From CAZFZT01 sp964523675 (GTDB lineage: Bacteria; Planctomycetota; Phycisphaerae; Phycisphaerales; SM1A02): a DNA stretch of 58,506 nt. The notes beneath the pieces are model-generated. The model was not told the DNA's origin. It ran no database searches and worked only from the letters and a program-made list of their open reading frames with translations. The stretch spans positions 1 through 58,506 of the forward strand of contig CAZFZT010000012.1 in NCBI GenBank assembly GCA_964523675.1, in the 5' to 3' direction. Positions 14,538-22,068 of this stretch are shown here, piece by piece; position 1 is the stretch's first letter; each line of letters opens with the position of its first letter. Position numbers and translations under genes: made by a program.

Positions 14538-15938
14538 ATGAGCCGAAACCCCTTTGCTGCGCTGGTGCAGGATGGGCCGACGACGATTGTCATCGCGCTT
14601 GCTGCAATCCTCGTCAGTGCGCATTGGTGGAGCGGCAATGAGATCGGCGGCCTGGTTCTGATGACCAGCGATGACAGTTGGCAGCCGTGGCGGTACATCA
14701 CGGCCGCGCTGCCGCACCGGACGGCGCTTGATCTTCTTGTCAACGTTGCCCTCTTCGGCTACTTCGGATTCATTCTCGAACGAACCCTCGGTTCGGGGCG
14801 GTTCCTGGTGACCTTTGCTGTACTTGCCGCTGGCTCGGCCGCGGCGCAGCATGCCTTTTCATGGGGTATCCCGGGGCTTTCCGGCGTGGTGTTCGGCATG
14901 TTTGCTGCGCTGTGGATGGCGGGGCGGCGCGATGAGCGATTTGCCGGCGCGGTGGGGGTGCTGCTGACGGCGGTGATGCTGGCAATCTTTGCGTTCTACG
15001 TGCTGGCTGATCTTGCGGGCACCTTCGCTGCGAGCAACATCGCCAACGGTGCGGGATTGCTTCTGGGGGCGATGCTCGGCGCGCGTATTGGCGCCCCGCA
15101 GGATTCACGAACGAGGTGGAGCGCGCTCCTCGCCGGCTGCTTCGCGCTGCTCATTGCAGCCGCGCTCTTTGCCCGGCCGCACATCAACACGACACCTGCG
15201 CGAACGCTGGAGTTGACCGACCAGGCCATCGCCCTGGCGGAGGAAGGCGATTACGCATCGGCGATCGATGTGCTGCGCGACCTGACGCACATGGAGCCGC
15301 AGCAATCGGCGCATTGGTTCAACCTCGGCAAGGCGCTCAGTGACATCGGCAGGTATGAAGAGGCGAGCAGCGCCTTTGCGCAGGCGGCTGAACTCTCGCC
15401 GCAGAACTCCGCTGCGCGAACGCAGTTGCAATGGTCAAAGGCGATGGCGACGAACGAAGAAGCGCTGCGCGCCTACTCCATCGATGACTTTGCCCGCAGT
15501 GAAACGCTCTATCGACAGGCGATCGCGCATGACAACGCTGTCGCTGAGCTCTGGTACGGCCTCGGCCATGCGCTGGCTGCGATGAATCGTCCGGCCGATG
15601 CGTTTGATGCATTTGCGAAGGCGGTTGATCTGGAGCCGGCGAACGAGGAATACCAAGCCGCTGCGAACTGGGCGTCAGCGCAGCGCCTCGATGAGCAGGC
15701 GTATGAGCGCCTTCTTGAAGAGGATTACGAGCGCGCGATCCTGCTGTATCGCCAGTCGCTGCGGCTGGATGAGGAAGCGCCGATGCGATGGTACAACCTC
15801 GGCTATGCACTTGCGCAAATCGACCGGTTCGCCGAAGCGGCGCGGGCTCTTGAGAGATCGCTGGAACTCGACCCGGAGCATGAGCAGGCGGCGGTATTGC
15901 TGGAGTGGATTCTTGAAGAGAGGCACGAAGGCACGTAG
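14538..15938 (+). CDS. Rhomboid-fold membrane protein with degenerate active site, fused to TPRs
   Basis: 466 aa. The first 215 residues are a six-helix rhomboid domain. The nucleophile box GLSG is kept (S115). However, the HxxxxH...N element of helix 2 reads HRTALDLLVNV, with one histidine changed to Asp, and the helix-6 catalytic histidine position reads ASNIANGAGLLLGA, with Asn in place of His. Without that histidine it should not be an active protease, so a pseudo-rhomboid is likely. The C-terminal half holds about six tetratricopeptide repeats (EAIALAEEGDYASAIDVL, WFNLGKALSDIGRYEEA, WYGLGHALAAMNRPADA, WYNLGYALAQIDRFAEA). The last codons (RHEGT) are encoded by an octamer repeat array. It begins 8 bp after the preceding gene, so an operon is likely. 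Confidence 0.8.
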   Translation: MSRNPFAALVQDGPTTIVIALAAILVSAHWWSGNEIGGLVLMTSDDSWQPWRYITAALPHRTALDLLVNVALFGYFGFILERTLGSGRFLVTFAVLAAGSAAAQHAFSWGIPGLSGVVFGMFAALWMAGRRDERFAGAVGVLLTAVMLAIFAFYVLADLAGTFAASNIANGAGLLLGAMLGARIGAPQDSRTRWSALLAGCFALLIAAALFARPHINTTPARTLELTDQAIALAEEGDYASAIDVLRDLTHMEPQQSAHWFNLGKALSDIGRYEEASSAFAQAAELSPQNSAARTQLQWSKAMATNEEALRAYSIDDFARSETLYRQAIAHDNAVAELWYGLGHALAAMNRPADAFDAFAKAVDLEPANEEYQAAANWASAQRLDEQAYERLLEEDYERAILLYRQSLRLDEEAPMRWYNLGYALAQIDRFAEAARALERSLELDPEHEQAAVLLEWILEERHEGT

Positions 15939-16041
15939 GCACGAAGGGACGAAGGGGCAGAGAGGCGAAGGGGCAGAGAGGGGCGAAGGGGCGAAGGGAA
16001 AGCGATGTCCACTCACTTCGTGCCTCCGTGCCTTCGTGCCT
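15921..16041. repeat. Inverted octamer arrays between the rhomboid and comM genes
   Basis: Four tandem octamers of AGGCACGA type at 15921-15952 run into GGGGCAGAG/GGGGCGAAG units (15953-16000). Three reverse-complement octamers (TCGTGCCT, CCGTGCCT, TCGTGCCT) then lie at 16018-16041. The two arms can pair. The first array forms the last codons of the upstream gene. The second ends 8 bp before the -10 box of comM. Confidence 0.85.
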
Positions 16042-16049
16042 CTCTCTGT

Positions 16050-16055
16050 TACAAT
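16050..16055 (+). promoter_or_regulatory. -10 box TACAAT, leaderless GTG start of comM
   Basis: TACAAT, then CGCCAC, then GTG at 16062. The codons after that GTG (ISRVNSFVLQG) match the expected ComM N-terminus. Confidence 0.65.
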
Positions 16056-16061
16056 CGCCAC

Positions 16062-17693
16062 GTGATCAGCCGTGTGAACAGTTTCGTGTTGCAGGGGATT
16101 GATGCGCTGCCGTGCGAGATTGAGGCGGATCTTTCGCCGGTGGGATTGCCCAAGCAGATCGTCGTGGGGTTGCCGGATGTTGCTGTTAAGGAATCGATGG
16201 AGCGCGTGCGCACCGCGCTGCTCAACAGCGGCCTGCGCTTTCCGCAGACGCGGCTGACGATCAACCTCGCGCCGGCTGATGTCAAGAAGGAAGGGCCGGT
16301 GTACGACCTGCCGATTGCGGTCGCGCTGATGCTGGCTGATGGAACGATTGAGAGAGCGAAAGGCACGGAGGCACGGAGGCACGAAGGCACGGAGGGGAAG
16401 CGCCAGCGAGACGCTTCGGAACGCGAGGCGCACACGACAGAACAAGACGGCGCATTGTTAACTGCCGAGGGGCCCCAACCGTCTGAGTTTTTCATTGCAG
16501 GTGAGCTTGCGCTGGATGGGCGCGTTCGGCCGGTCAAAGGCGTCATCAGTCTTGCGATACTCGCCAAAGCCGCCGGCGCGCGTGGTGTCATCGTGCCCAG
16601 GGCGAATGCGGCGGAGGCAGCGGCGGTTGATGGCATCGAAGTGCTTGGCGTTTCGACGCTCGGCGAGATCGTCGCGCTCTTCAACGGCTCGCTGCGCATC
16701 GAGCCGCATCCCACGGTCGATGCTGATGCGCTCATCGAACAGGCGCAGCCGAGTGTTGACTTTGGTGATATACGAGGCCAGGAAGCGGCGAAGCGCGCGA
16801 TTACGATTGCAGCAGCAGGGGCGCACAATATTCTGATGCTTGGCCCGGCCGGTACCGGCAAGACGATGATGGCCAAGGCGCTACCCGGCATCCTGCCGCG
16901 CTTGAGCCGTGATGAAGTGCTGGAGGTGACGCGCATTTACTCCAGTGTCGGCCGCATCCCAGCGGGACAGGCGCTGATCCTTCAGCGGCCGGTGCGCACG
17001 CCGCATCACACGGCGTCATCGCCTGCCATCATCGGCGGCGGAACGATTCCCAAGCCGGGCGATGTTTCGCTTGCCCATCGTGGCGTTCTCTTTCTGGATG
17101 AAATGCCCGAGTTCAGCCGCAACGTGCTTGAGACGTTGCGCCAACCGCTCGAAGACGGCTGCGTTACGGTGGCCAGAGCGCATGGTTCGGTGAGATTCCC
17201 AGCACGGTTCATGCTCGTCGGCGCGCTCAACCCAACGCCGAAGGGCAACATGGCTGCGCCCGGCGATGAAGTCAGCCAGCGCGAGATGGAGCGATACCTT
17301 TCGCGCATCTCCGGCCCGCTTATCGACCGCATTGATATTCATATCGAAGTGCCTGCGGTCCCTTATAAGCAACTGACATCCAAGAGCCGCGGCACGGATA
17401 CTGCAACAATGCGCCAGCATGTGATGCGCGCCCGGCAGATTCAGAACCAGCGTCAGGGAAGCAAGGTCAACGGGGAGCTTTCCGGCAAGGAACTCGACCG
17501 CCATGCTGCGCTTGATGAGCAGGGCCAGACCATGCTCGGCCAGGCGATGCGCGAAATGGGTTTATCTGCACGGGCCTATGACAAGATCAGGCGGCTGGCG
17601 CGGACGATTGCGGATATGGAGGAAGCAGCGCGCGTTGAAGCGCACCACATTGCGGAAGCGGTGCAGTATCGGTTGCTGGATCGGATGGTATGA
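16062..17693 (+). CDS. comM: ComM/YifB-like AAA+ ATPase (Mg-chelatase family) with repeat insertion
   Basis: 543 aa. The N-terminal ChlI-like domain (SFVLQGIDALPCEIEADLS, VGLPDVAVKESMERVR, LTINLAPADVKKEGPVYDLP) is followed by an AAA+ core with Walker A GPAGTGKTMMAKALPG, Walker B VLFLDEMPEF and sensor NPTPKGN, then the C-terminal Mg-chelatase domain (ALDEQGQTMLGQAMREMGLSARAYDKI). ComM is a hexameric helicase that promotes branch migration during integration of transformed DNA. Residues about 100-140 are an insertion not expected in the family. Its first part (KGTEARRHEGTEGKR) is encoded by four tandem octamers at 16361-16392. Loss or gain of one octamer would shift the frame. Confidence 0.92.
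   Translation: MISRVNSFVLQGIDALPCEIEADLSPVGLPKQIVVGLPDVAVKESMERVRTALLNSGLRFPQTRLTINLAPADVKKEGPVYDLPIAVALMLADGTIERAKGTEARRHEGTEGKRQRDASEREAHTTEQDGALLTAEGPQPSEFFIAGELALDGRVRPVKGVISLAILAKAAGARGVIVPRANAAEAAAVDGIEVLGVSTLGEIVALFNGSLRIEPHPTVDADALIEQAQPSVDFGDIRGQEAAKRAITIAAAGAHNILMLGPAGTGKTMMAKALPGILPRLSRDEVLEVTRIYSSVGRIPAGQALILQRPVRTPHHTASSPAIIGGGTIPKPGDVSLAHRGVLFLDEMPEFSRNVLETLRQPLEDGCVTVARAHGSVRFPARFMLVGALNPTPKGNMAAPGDEVSQREMERYLSRISGPLIDRIDIHIEVPAVPYKQLTSKSRGTDTATMRQHVMRARQIQNQRQGSKVNGELSGKELDRHAALDEQGQTMLGQAMREMGLSARAYDKIRRLARTIADMEEAARVEAHHIAEAVQYRLLDRMV
16361..16392 (+). repeat. Four tandem octamers inside comM
   Basis: AGGCACGG, AGGCACGG, AGGCACGA, AGGCACGG occur in a row within the comM reading frame. 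They match the octamer array 400 bp upstream at 15921. The unit length is not a multiple of three. Confidence 0.88.
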
Positions 17694-17728
17694 GGAGTCA
17701 GGAGTTGGGAGTTAGGAGTTAGGAATGG
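17694..17728 (+). repeat. Heptamer array directly after the comM stop
   Basis: GGAGTCA, GGAGTTG, GGAGTTA, GGAGTTA and GGAATGG follow the comM TGA without a gap. This is the reverse complement of the family at 17831 and matches the array at 31543. Confidence 0.85.
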
Positions 17729-17830
17729 GTGTCCTCTATGCAGGAGTCAGGTGCCGTCGTGGGTCCTAAGCGCAATACACAACACTGAAATCCAAACGTT
17801 CGACATCTGACACTTCGCTCCGACTCGAAC

Positions 17831-17913
17831 CCTAACTCCTAACCCCTAACCCCTAACCCCTAACCCCTAACACCTAACACCTAACACCTAACACCTAACA
17901 CCTAGCACCTGCC
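17831..17913 (+). repeat. Eleven-copy heptamer array with a G-quadruplex motif, upstream of riboflavin synthase
   Basis: CCTAACT, then CCTAACC four times, CCTAACA five times and CCTAGCA (17831-17907), then six bases to the TTG start. On the minus strand 17843-17867 gives four GGGG runs separated by TTA, a perfect G-quadruplex motif. The sequence also resembles a telomere repeat, but its position inside a gene-dense region shows it is not one. In the rest of the gap, 17729-17830, nothing else is evident. Confidence 0.92.
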
Positions 17914-18564
17914 TTGTTCACCGGTCTGATCCAACATTGCGGCGTTGTGCATCACATCGAACCTGTGCCGACCGGCGTGCGGCTTGTCATTGATGCGCGC
18001 GGCTGGTCTCATCGCCCATTCCATGGCGAGTCGATTTCTGTGAACGGCTGCTGTTTGACGCTTGCGGCATCCGTAGCCGAGAGCCGAGAGCCAACAGCCG
18101 ACAGCCACCTTGCATTTGACGTCATTCATCAGACCCTGCGCAACACGACGCTCGGTGAACTTCAACCCGGCCGGCCTGTTAATCTGGAAGATGCGGCGAC
18201 GCCATCAACGCTGCTTGGCGGCCACATTGTGCAGGGGCATGTTGATGGCGTTGGCACTGTGCTGGAGGTGAGCGACGATTCAGCGGCCGAGCGCCGATTG
18301 CGCATCGAGCCGCCCGAGGCGCTGATGGAATACATCGTGAAGCGCGGCTCGATTGCGATCGATGGCGTGTCGCTCACCGTCGCTTCACGAGAAGCTGATT
18401 CATTTGAGGTCGCGCTCATTCCGACCACGCTCAAACTCACAACGCTTGGGGAACTGCGCCCCGGCAGTCGCGTCAACCTCGAAGCGGATTACCTTGCCAA
18501 GGTCGCAATCGAATGGGTGCGGCGCAACGTTCAAGGGCTCGGGGCTCCACAGCGCGGTTCGTGA
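17914..18564 (+). CDS. ribE: Riboflavin synthase alpha chain with heptamer insertion
   Basis: 216 aa, two tandem lumazine-binding barrels. The first begins MFTGLIQHCGVV (TTG start) with SISVNGCCLTL, and the second has GGHIVQGHVDGVGTVLEV and SIAIDGVSLTVA, ending before EADYLAKVAIEW. It dismutates two 6,7-dimethyl-8-ribityllumazine to riboflavin. The TTG start is forced by the conserved MFTG N-terminus; no ribosome binding site exists because the heptamer array runs to within six bases. Residues about 55-66 (VAESREPTADSH) are an insertion encoded by five tandem heptamers (18075-18109). No other rib genes are nearby. Confidence 0.93.
   Translation: MFTGLIQHCGVVHHIEPVPTGVRLVIDARGWSHRPFHGESISVNGCCLTLAASVAESREPTADSHLAFDVIHQTLRNTTLGELQPGRPVNLEDAATPSTLLGGHIVQGHVDGVGTVLEVSDDSAAERRLRIEPPEALMEYIVKRGSIAIDGVSLTVASREADSFEVALIPTTLKLTTLGELRPGSRVNLEADYLAKVAIEWVRRNVQGLGAPQRGS
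18075..18109 (+). repeat. Five tandem heptamers inside riboflavin synthase
   Basis: AGCCGAG, AGCCGAG, AGCCAAC, AGCCGAC, AGCCACC in a row in the reading frame. The same AGCCRAN family occurs at 29005-29032 and 31583-31624. One unit gained or lost would shift the frame of an essential enzyme. Confidence 0.88.
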
Positions 18565-18646
18565 CCGGCATGTCCTCCCGCACGGGATGAATTAAGAACA
18601 GGTGCTGAACAAATCTGGAGTGAATGCGGCAAAGTTCAAATAAGCC

Positions 18647-18907
18647 GTGGAAAGCATTGAAAATGACCGGCTGATCATGCATGAGGAGCCGCTCATCACG
18701 CTTGATTGGCCGCTTATCACCATTGATCAGCCGTTTATCACTGTTGATAAACCGTTTATCACCATTGATAAACTGCTCATCGATCATGATGAGCCGGAAA
18801 TCAGTGAAGATCGGCCGCTCATTTTGGATGCTTCGCGCGAGACCATCGATTGTGGTCGCGGCTTCCTCCAGGTTGCCCGTGACGTTGCCCAAGCTGCTGC
18901 GAATTGA
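18647..18907 (+). CDS. Possible 86-aa repeat protein (uncertain, either strand)
   Basis: A GTG-started frame encodes MESIENDRLIMHEE, then seven-residue repeats (PLITLDW, PLITIDQ, PFITVDK, PFITIDK, LLIDHDE, PEISEDR), then a short unique tail. Variation between repeats is mostly at third codon positions or between hydrophobics, which hints at selection on the protein. The minus strand is also open over this region and beyond (to about 19000), giving a charged repeat (DKRFINS, DKRLING) and a longer upstream part reading NQPAINNILQVQGLCKE. I cannot tell which strand, if either, is coding. No promoter or ribosome binding site is clear for either. Confidence 0.25.
   Translation: MESIENDRLIMHEEPLITLDWPLITIDQPFITVDKPFITIDKLLIDHDEPEISEDRPLILDASRETIDCGRGFLQVARDVAQAAAN
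18668..18835. repeat. Eight-copy 21-bp palindromic tandem repeat
   Basis: Eight degenerate 21-bp units, best conserved in the middle (CCGTTTATCACTGTTGATAAA type), AT-rich against the surroundings. The units contain overlapping dyads: TTTATCA/TGATAAA across 4 bp (18734-18751 and 18755-18772) and GATAAAC-C-GTTTATC (18746-18760). It could be an operator array, a cruciform-forming element or a repetitive coding segment. Confidence 0.85.
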
Positions 18908-19059
18908 GCCAAAGTTGGCGAGGTCAAAGCCGGCACTGCGCCCCTGGAGGGACACGTCGAACTGGGTGCATTTCGCCGCTGGTTCCTTGCAAAGGCCCTG
19001 GACCTGGAGTATGTTGTTGATGGCGGGCTGATTCCGGCCCCCTTCAAAGGGCTTGGCAC

Positions 19060-20355
19060 ATGATCGCGACCTGGAGTTCAGGCGCAGGCGAAGGAGAACG
19101 AGAGGGATGCCGCGCCTTGGCAGTGGTGGTGCGGATTCGGCATTTCTGGGCTGTTGTCGCCATCGTTCTGATGCCGCTGGGCGGCGGCGCGTTCGCCCAA
19201 TGCCCGCCGCAGTATGAGGTGACGGCGCTGATCGAGCCGCCATCGTGCGGCATCTTCGGCCCGGCCGGCCTGATGCCGACTGCGATGAACTCGAATCTTC
19301 AGGTGGCAGGGCTTTTGACATGCACAGGCGAGTTCGCCTCGTTTGTCTGGTCGGAGAAGATGGGACTCAACACGCTCTCGCCTCCGCCGGGCATCGGTTC
19401 AGTGCAGGTCTATGACATCAACAGTGTGTATGGAACGAACGCACTGGGGCAGATGACGGGTGAGATGAAGCCGTCGGCAACGTCCAATCGAGCATTTTTG
19501 TTGAGTGACGGTGAGTGGACAAACCTTGGCACTTTGCCGGAAGCGGCGGTCAGTGTCGGCTTGGGCTTGAACGATGACTCGGTCGTGGTTGGATACGCCA
19601 CCCACCCGGTGACAGGGCCGCTTCAGGCGTTCAAGTGGGAGAAGGGAACGATGACCGCTCTTTCGGGATTGACTGGACCTGACAGCAGGGCAAACGCGAT
19701 TAACGCGCTCGGTCAGATCACTGGATGGATGGGTAATGGCCAGATTACGGATGCCGTTGCATTTATCTGGCACAACGGCATCGTTGCCGCACTCCCGCCT
19801 GTTCCCGGCGGCACTACGAGTACGGGAGCCGCGATCAATGTGCATGGCGATGTTGCCGGATTTGGGAAGTTCTTCGATCCTGTTTGGAATGCCAATGTGT
19901 GGCGCGGCTATGCATACATCGAAGGCGAAGCGATTCGCATCGATCCGCTTCTGGAGTACAAAAACTGCTGGGCTCGAAGCATAAATTCGTCTTGCCAGAT
20001 CGTCGGCAATATGGAGACGGTGGACGGACGCGCGTTTCTGTGGCAGAACGGCGTCCTCTATGACCTGAATGATCTTGTTCCTCCCGGCACGACGACGCTG
20101 CGGGCTGCCTGGGTTATCGATGACGCAGGCAGGATTCTTGCGACCACCACGTTCGATCCTCCACATCTGCTTACGCCTTTGCCGGCGCCAACGGGCGATC
20201 TGGACTGCGACGGTCTCGTCGGAGTGGCTGATCTGCTCACCCTTCTTGGTGCATGGGGCGCGTGTACTGATTCACTTAAATGTGCTGCTGACCTCGACGA
20301 CGACACCGCAGTCGGCGTCACCGATCTGTTGATACTCCTCGCAAACTGGGGCTGA
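19060..20355 (+). CDS. Secreted HAF-repeat protein with dockerin-like C-terminus
   Basis: Up to 431 aa. A signal peptide (FWAVVAIVLMPLGGGAFAQ) is followed by a run of roughly 45-residue HAF-type beta repeats (AINALGQITGWMGNG, AFIWHNGIVAALPPV, GAAINVHGDVAGFG, FLWQNGVLYDLNDLV), probably a beta-propeller. The C-terminus carries two Ca-binding dockerin-like loops (DLDCDGLVGVADLLTLLGAWG and DLDDDTAVGVTDLLILLANWG, each just over 20 residues if joined; key residues are the D-x-D-x-D pattern and closing WG). ATG 19060 has AAAGGG eight bases upstream; GTG codons at 19123-19129 would give a shorter and more typical signal peptide. It is exported; no cohesin partner is visible. Confidence 0.82.
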   Translation: MIATWSSGAGEGEREGCRALAVVVRIRHFWAVVAIVLMPLGGGAFAQCPPQYEVTALIEPPSCGIFGPAGLMPTAMNSNLQVAGLLTCTGEFASFVWSEKMGLNTLSPPPGIGSVQVYDINSVYGTNALGQMTGEMKPSATSNRAFLLSDGEWTNLGTLPEAAVSVGLGLNDDSVVVGYATHPVTGPLQAFKWEKGTMTALSGLTGPDSRANAINALGQITGWMGNGQITDAVAFIWHNGIVAALPPVPGGTTSTGAAINVHGDVAGFGKFFDPVWNANVWRGYAYIEGEAIRIDPLLEYKNCWARSINSSCQIVGNMETVDGRAFLWQNGVLYDLNDLVPPGTTTLRAAWVIDDAGRILATTTFDPPHLLTPLPAPTGDLDCDGLVGVADLLTLLGAWGACTDSLKCAADLDDDTAVGVTDLLILLANWG

Positions 20356-20421
20356 CGGCGCGTGCTGCAACTCCAACGCGAACACCTGCTCCTTCCCTCA
20401 CGAGAAGAAAGAAGGTTCAGC

Positions 20422-22029
20422 ATGAAGTGGTTTACAACGACATCTCAGCTTTTCCTGATTGCCGGGTTCATCGCCTGCGCCACGGCGTCAACGTCGGCGC
20501 AGACCATCTGGTACGTCGACGCCTCGGTCTCGTCCAATGGTGACGGTGAGACATGGCCCACCGCCTTCGACAACCTCGACGACGCGCTCGCCGAGTCCGC
20601 AGAGAATGACCATATCTGGGTTGCACAGGGCACTTACAAACCCACCGTGAAGGCGAACCCGAACGACGACCGTTCCGCGACCTTTACGCTCCTCAACAAT
20701 CGCCACATCTACGGCGGCTTCGCCGGCAGTGAAACATCGCTCAATCAGCGCGTTCCCGATCTCTACGTCACCATCCTCAGCGGCGAGATCGGCACCAACC
20801 CGCCCCATGACAACGCCTATCACGTCGTGACCGCAGCGAACGTCAGCACGGCTTCACCATCACCGGCGGCAACGCAGATGCGACCAGCGGGGTCAACTCG
20901 GAGGGCGGCGGACTCCATCTCACTTCGTTCTCCGGAGCGATCATCCGTTGTCGTATCGTCGGGAATCATGCACACGCACGAGGCGGCGGCTTGGCTCTAT
21001 TCGGCAACTCGCCGCGAATTCTGAATTGCACTTTTGATCAGAACACGACGGTCCTGAGAGGTGGCGGAGCATACCTGCACGAGCATACAGGAGCAACATT
21101 TGCGAACTGCGTCTTCTCAAACAATTGCGCTGGCGGCACGATGAATGGCCTGGGAGGAGCGGTCGCCACCTGGAATTCAAGCGCTAACTTCGTGAACTGC
21201 ACCTTCGCCGACAACGAAGCGACGTTTGAAGGAGGCGGCATCTGGTTCTCAGGAGAGAATACCGACACGATCACCAACTGCATCTTCTGGGGTAACTTCG
21301 TGGGCTCGTCCATGAACGAGGAGGACCAGATTTTCCTCTATGAAGATCCGACGCCGCCGGACGTGACCTACACGTGCATTCAGGGCTGTGACGATTTCTG
21401 CGCGGTGTCCGGGGATCGGAATATTGGCAACAATCCAATTTTCTGCGGCGAGTACCGCTTGGGCGAGAATTCACCATGCATCGACGAAGGCGACAATGAG
21501 AGCGTGGTGTGGGAGGATGATCTCGGCGTTGACGTTGACGATGACGGTGATTTGGAGGAAACGGTTGCCGACCGTGATCTGAACGTGCGGATTGTCGATG
21601 GCGGCAGCGGTGCGGTGGTCGACATGGGTGCGTTCGAGCGCGGACCCTGCCCAGAGGCAGACTTCAACGGCGACTTGCATCGTGGATGAAGACGATCTCA
21701 ACATCCTCCTCGCGAACTGGGGCACCTGTCCCTCTCCGTGTCCGCCGTATTGCGAAGGGGATTTGAATGAAGACTGCACCGTCGGCGTGCCTGACCTAAA
21801 CATTCTCTTGTTGCAGTGGAACAGGACGTGCGGCGAGCAGCAGGATGAAAAGGAGAGCATGGCCGGCGGCGGCGTGAGCCACGACGGGCTCACTCTCAAT
21901 GAAGCGCTTGAAGTCTTCGGCTTTGAAAGCGTCGAGGAGTTTAACGAATGGACTGCGGTCGCCGAATCACACGAGGTGCATGATGTAGCGATTGAGCTGC
22001 TCTTCCTCATGATCTACCCTGCGGAATAG
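20422..22029 (+). pseudogene. Secreted beta-helix protein with dockerin-like end, two frameshifts
   Basis: From ATG 20422 (GAAGG ribosome binding site): a signal peptide, then IWYVDASVSSNGDG and IWVAQGTYKPTV, the opening of planctomycete right-handed parallel beta-helix proteins. Near 20843-20850 the frame shifts: the stop of the first frame is at 21022-21024, while GFTITGGNADATSG and the helix rungs (NCTFDQNTTVLRGGG, NCVFSNNCAGG, NCTFADNEATFEGGG, NCIFWGN) continue in the next frame. A second shift near 21674 (an extra T in GACTTGCATCG) separates NGD from CIVDEDDLNILLANWG, the dockerin-like loop, which then runs to a unique C-terminus ending at 22029. Each shift is one base. The gene is either decayed or affected by assembly errors. 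Confidence 0.82.
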
Positions 22030-22068
22030 ATTCCGCGTTGCAGGATAGACGCCACCGGGTTGTGGTGG

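Noticed and set aside
15921..16041. CRISPR-like short repeats
   Set aside because: Units are contiguous octamers without spacers and there are no cas genes in the window.
17831..17907. Telomere-like CCCTAA repeats
   Set aside because: The unit is a heptamer with degenerate neighbours and lies in the middle of a gene-dense region, so it is a tandem repeat and not a replicon end.
18473..19321. 282-codon minus-strand frame through the 21-bp repeats
   Set aside because: Part of it is antisense to the secreted HAF gene and to the end of riboflavin synthase; the middle could be real but no start, promoter or homology supports it.
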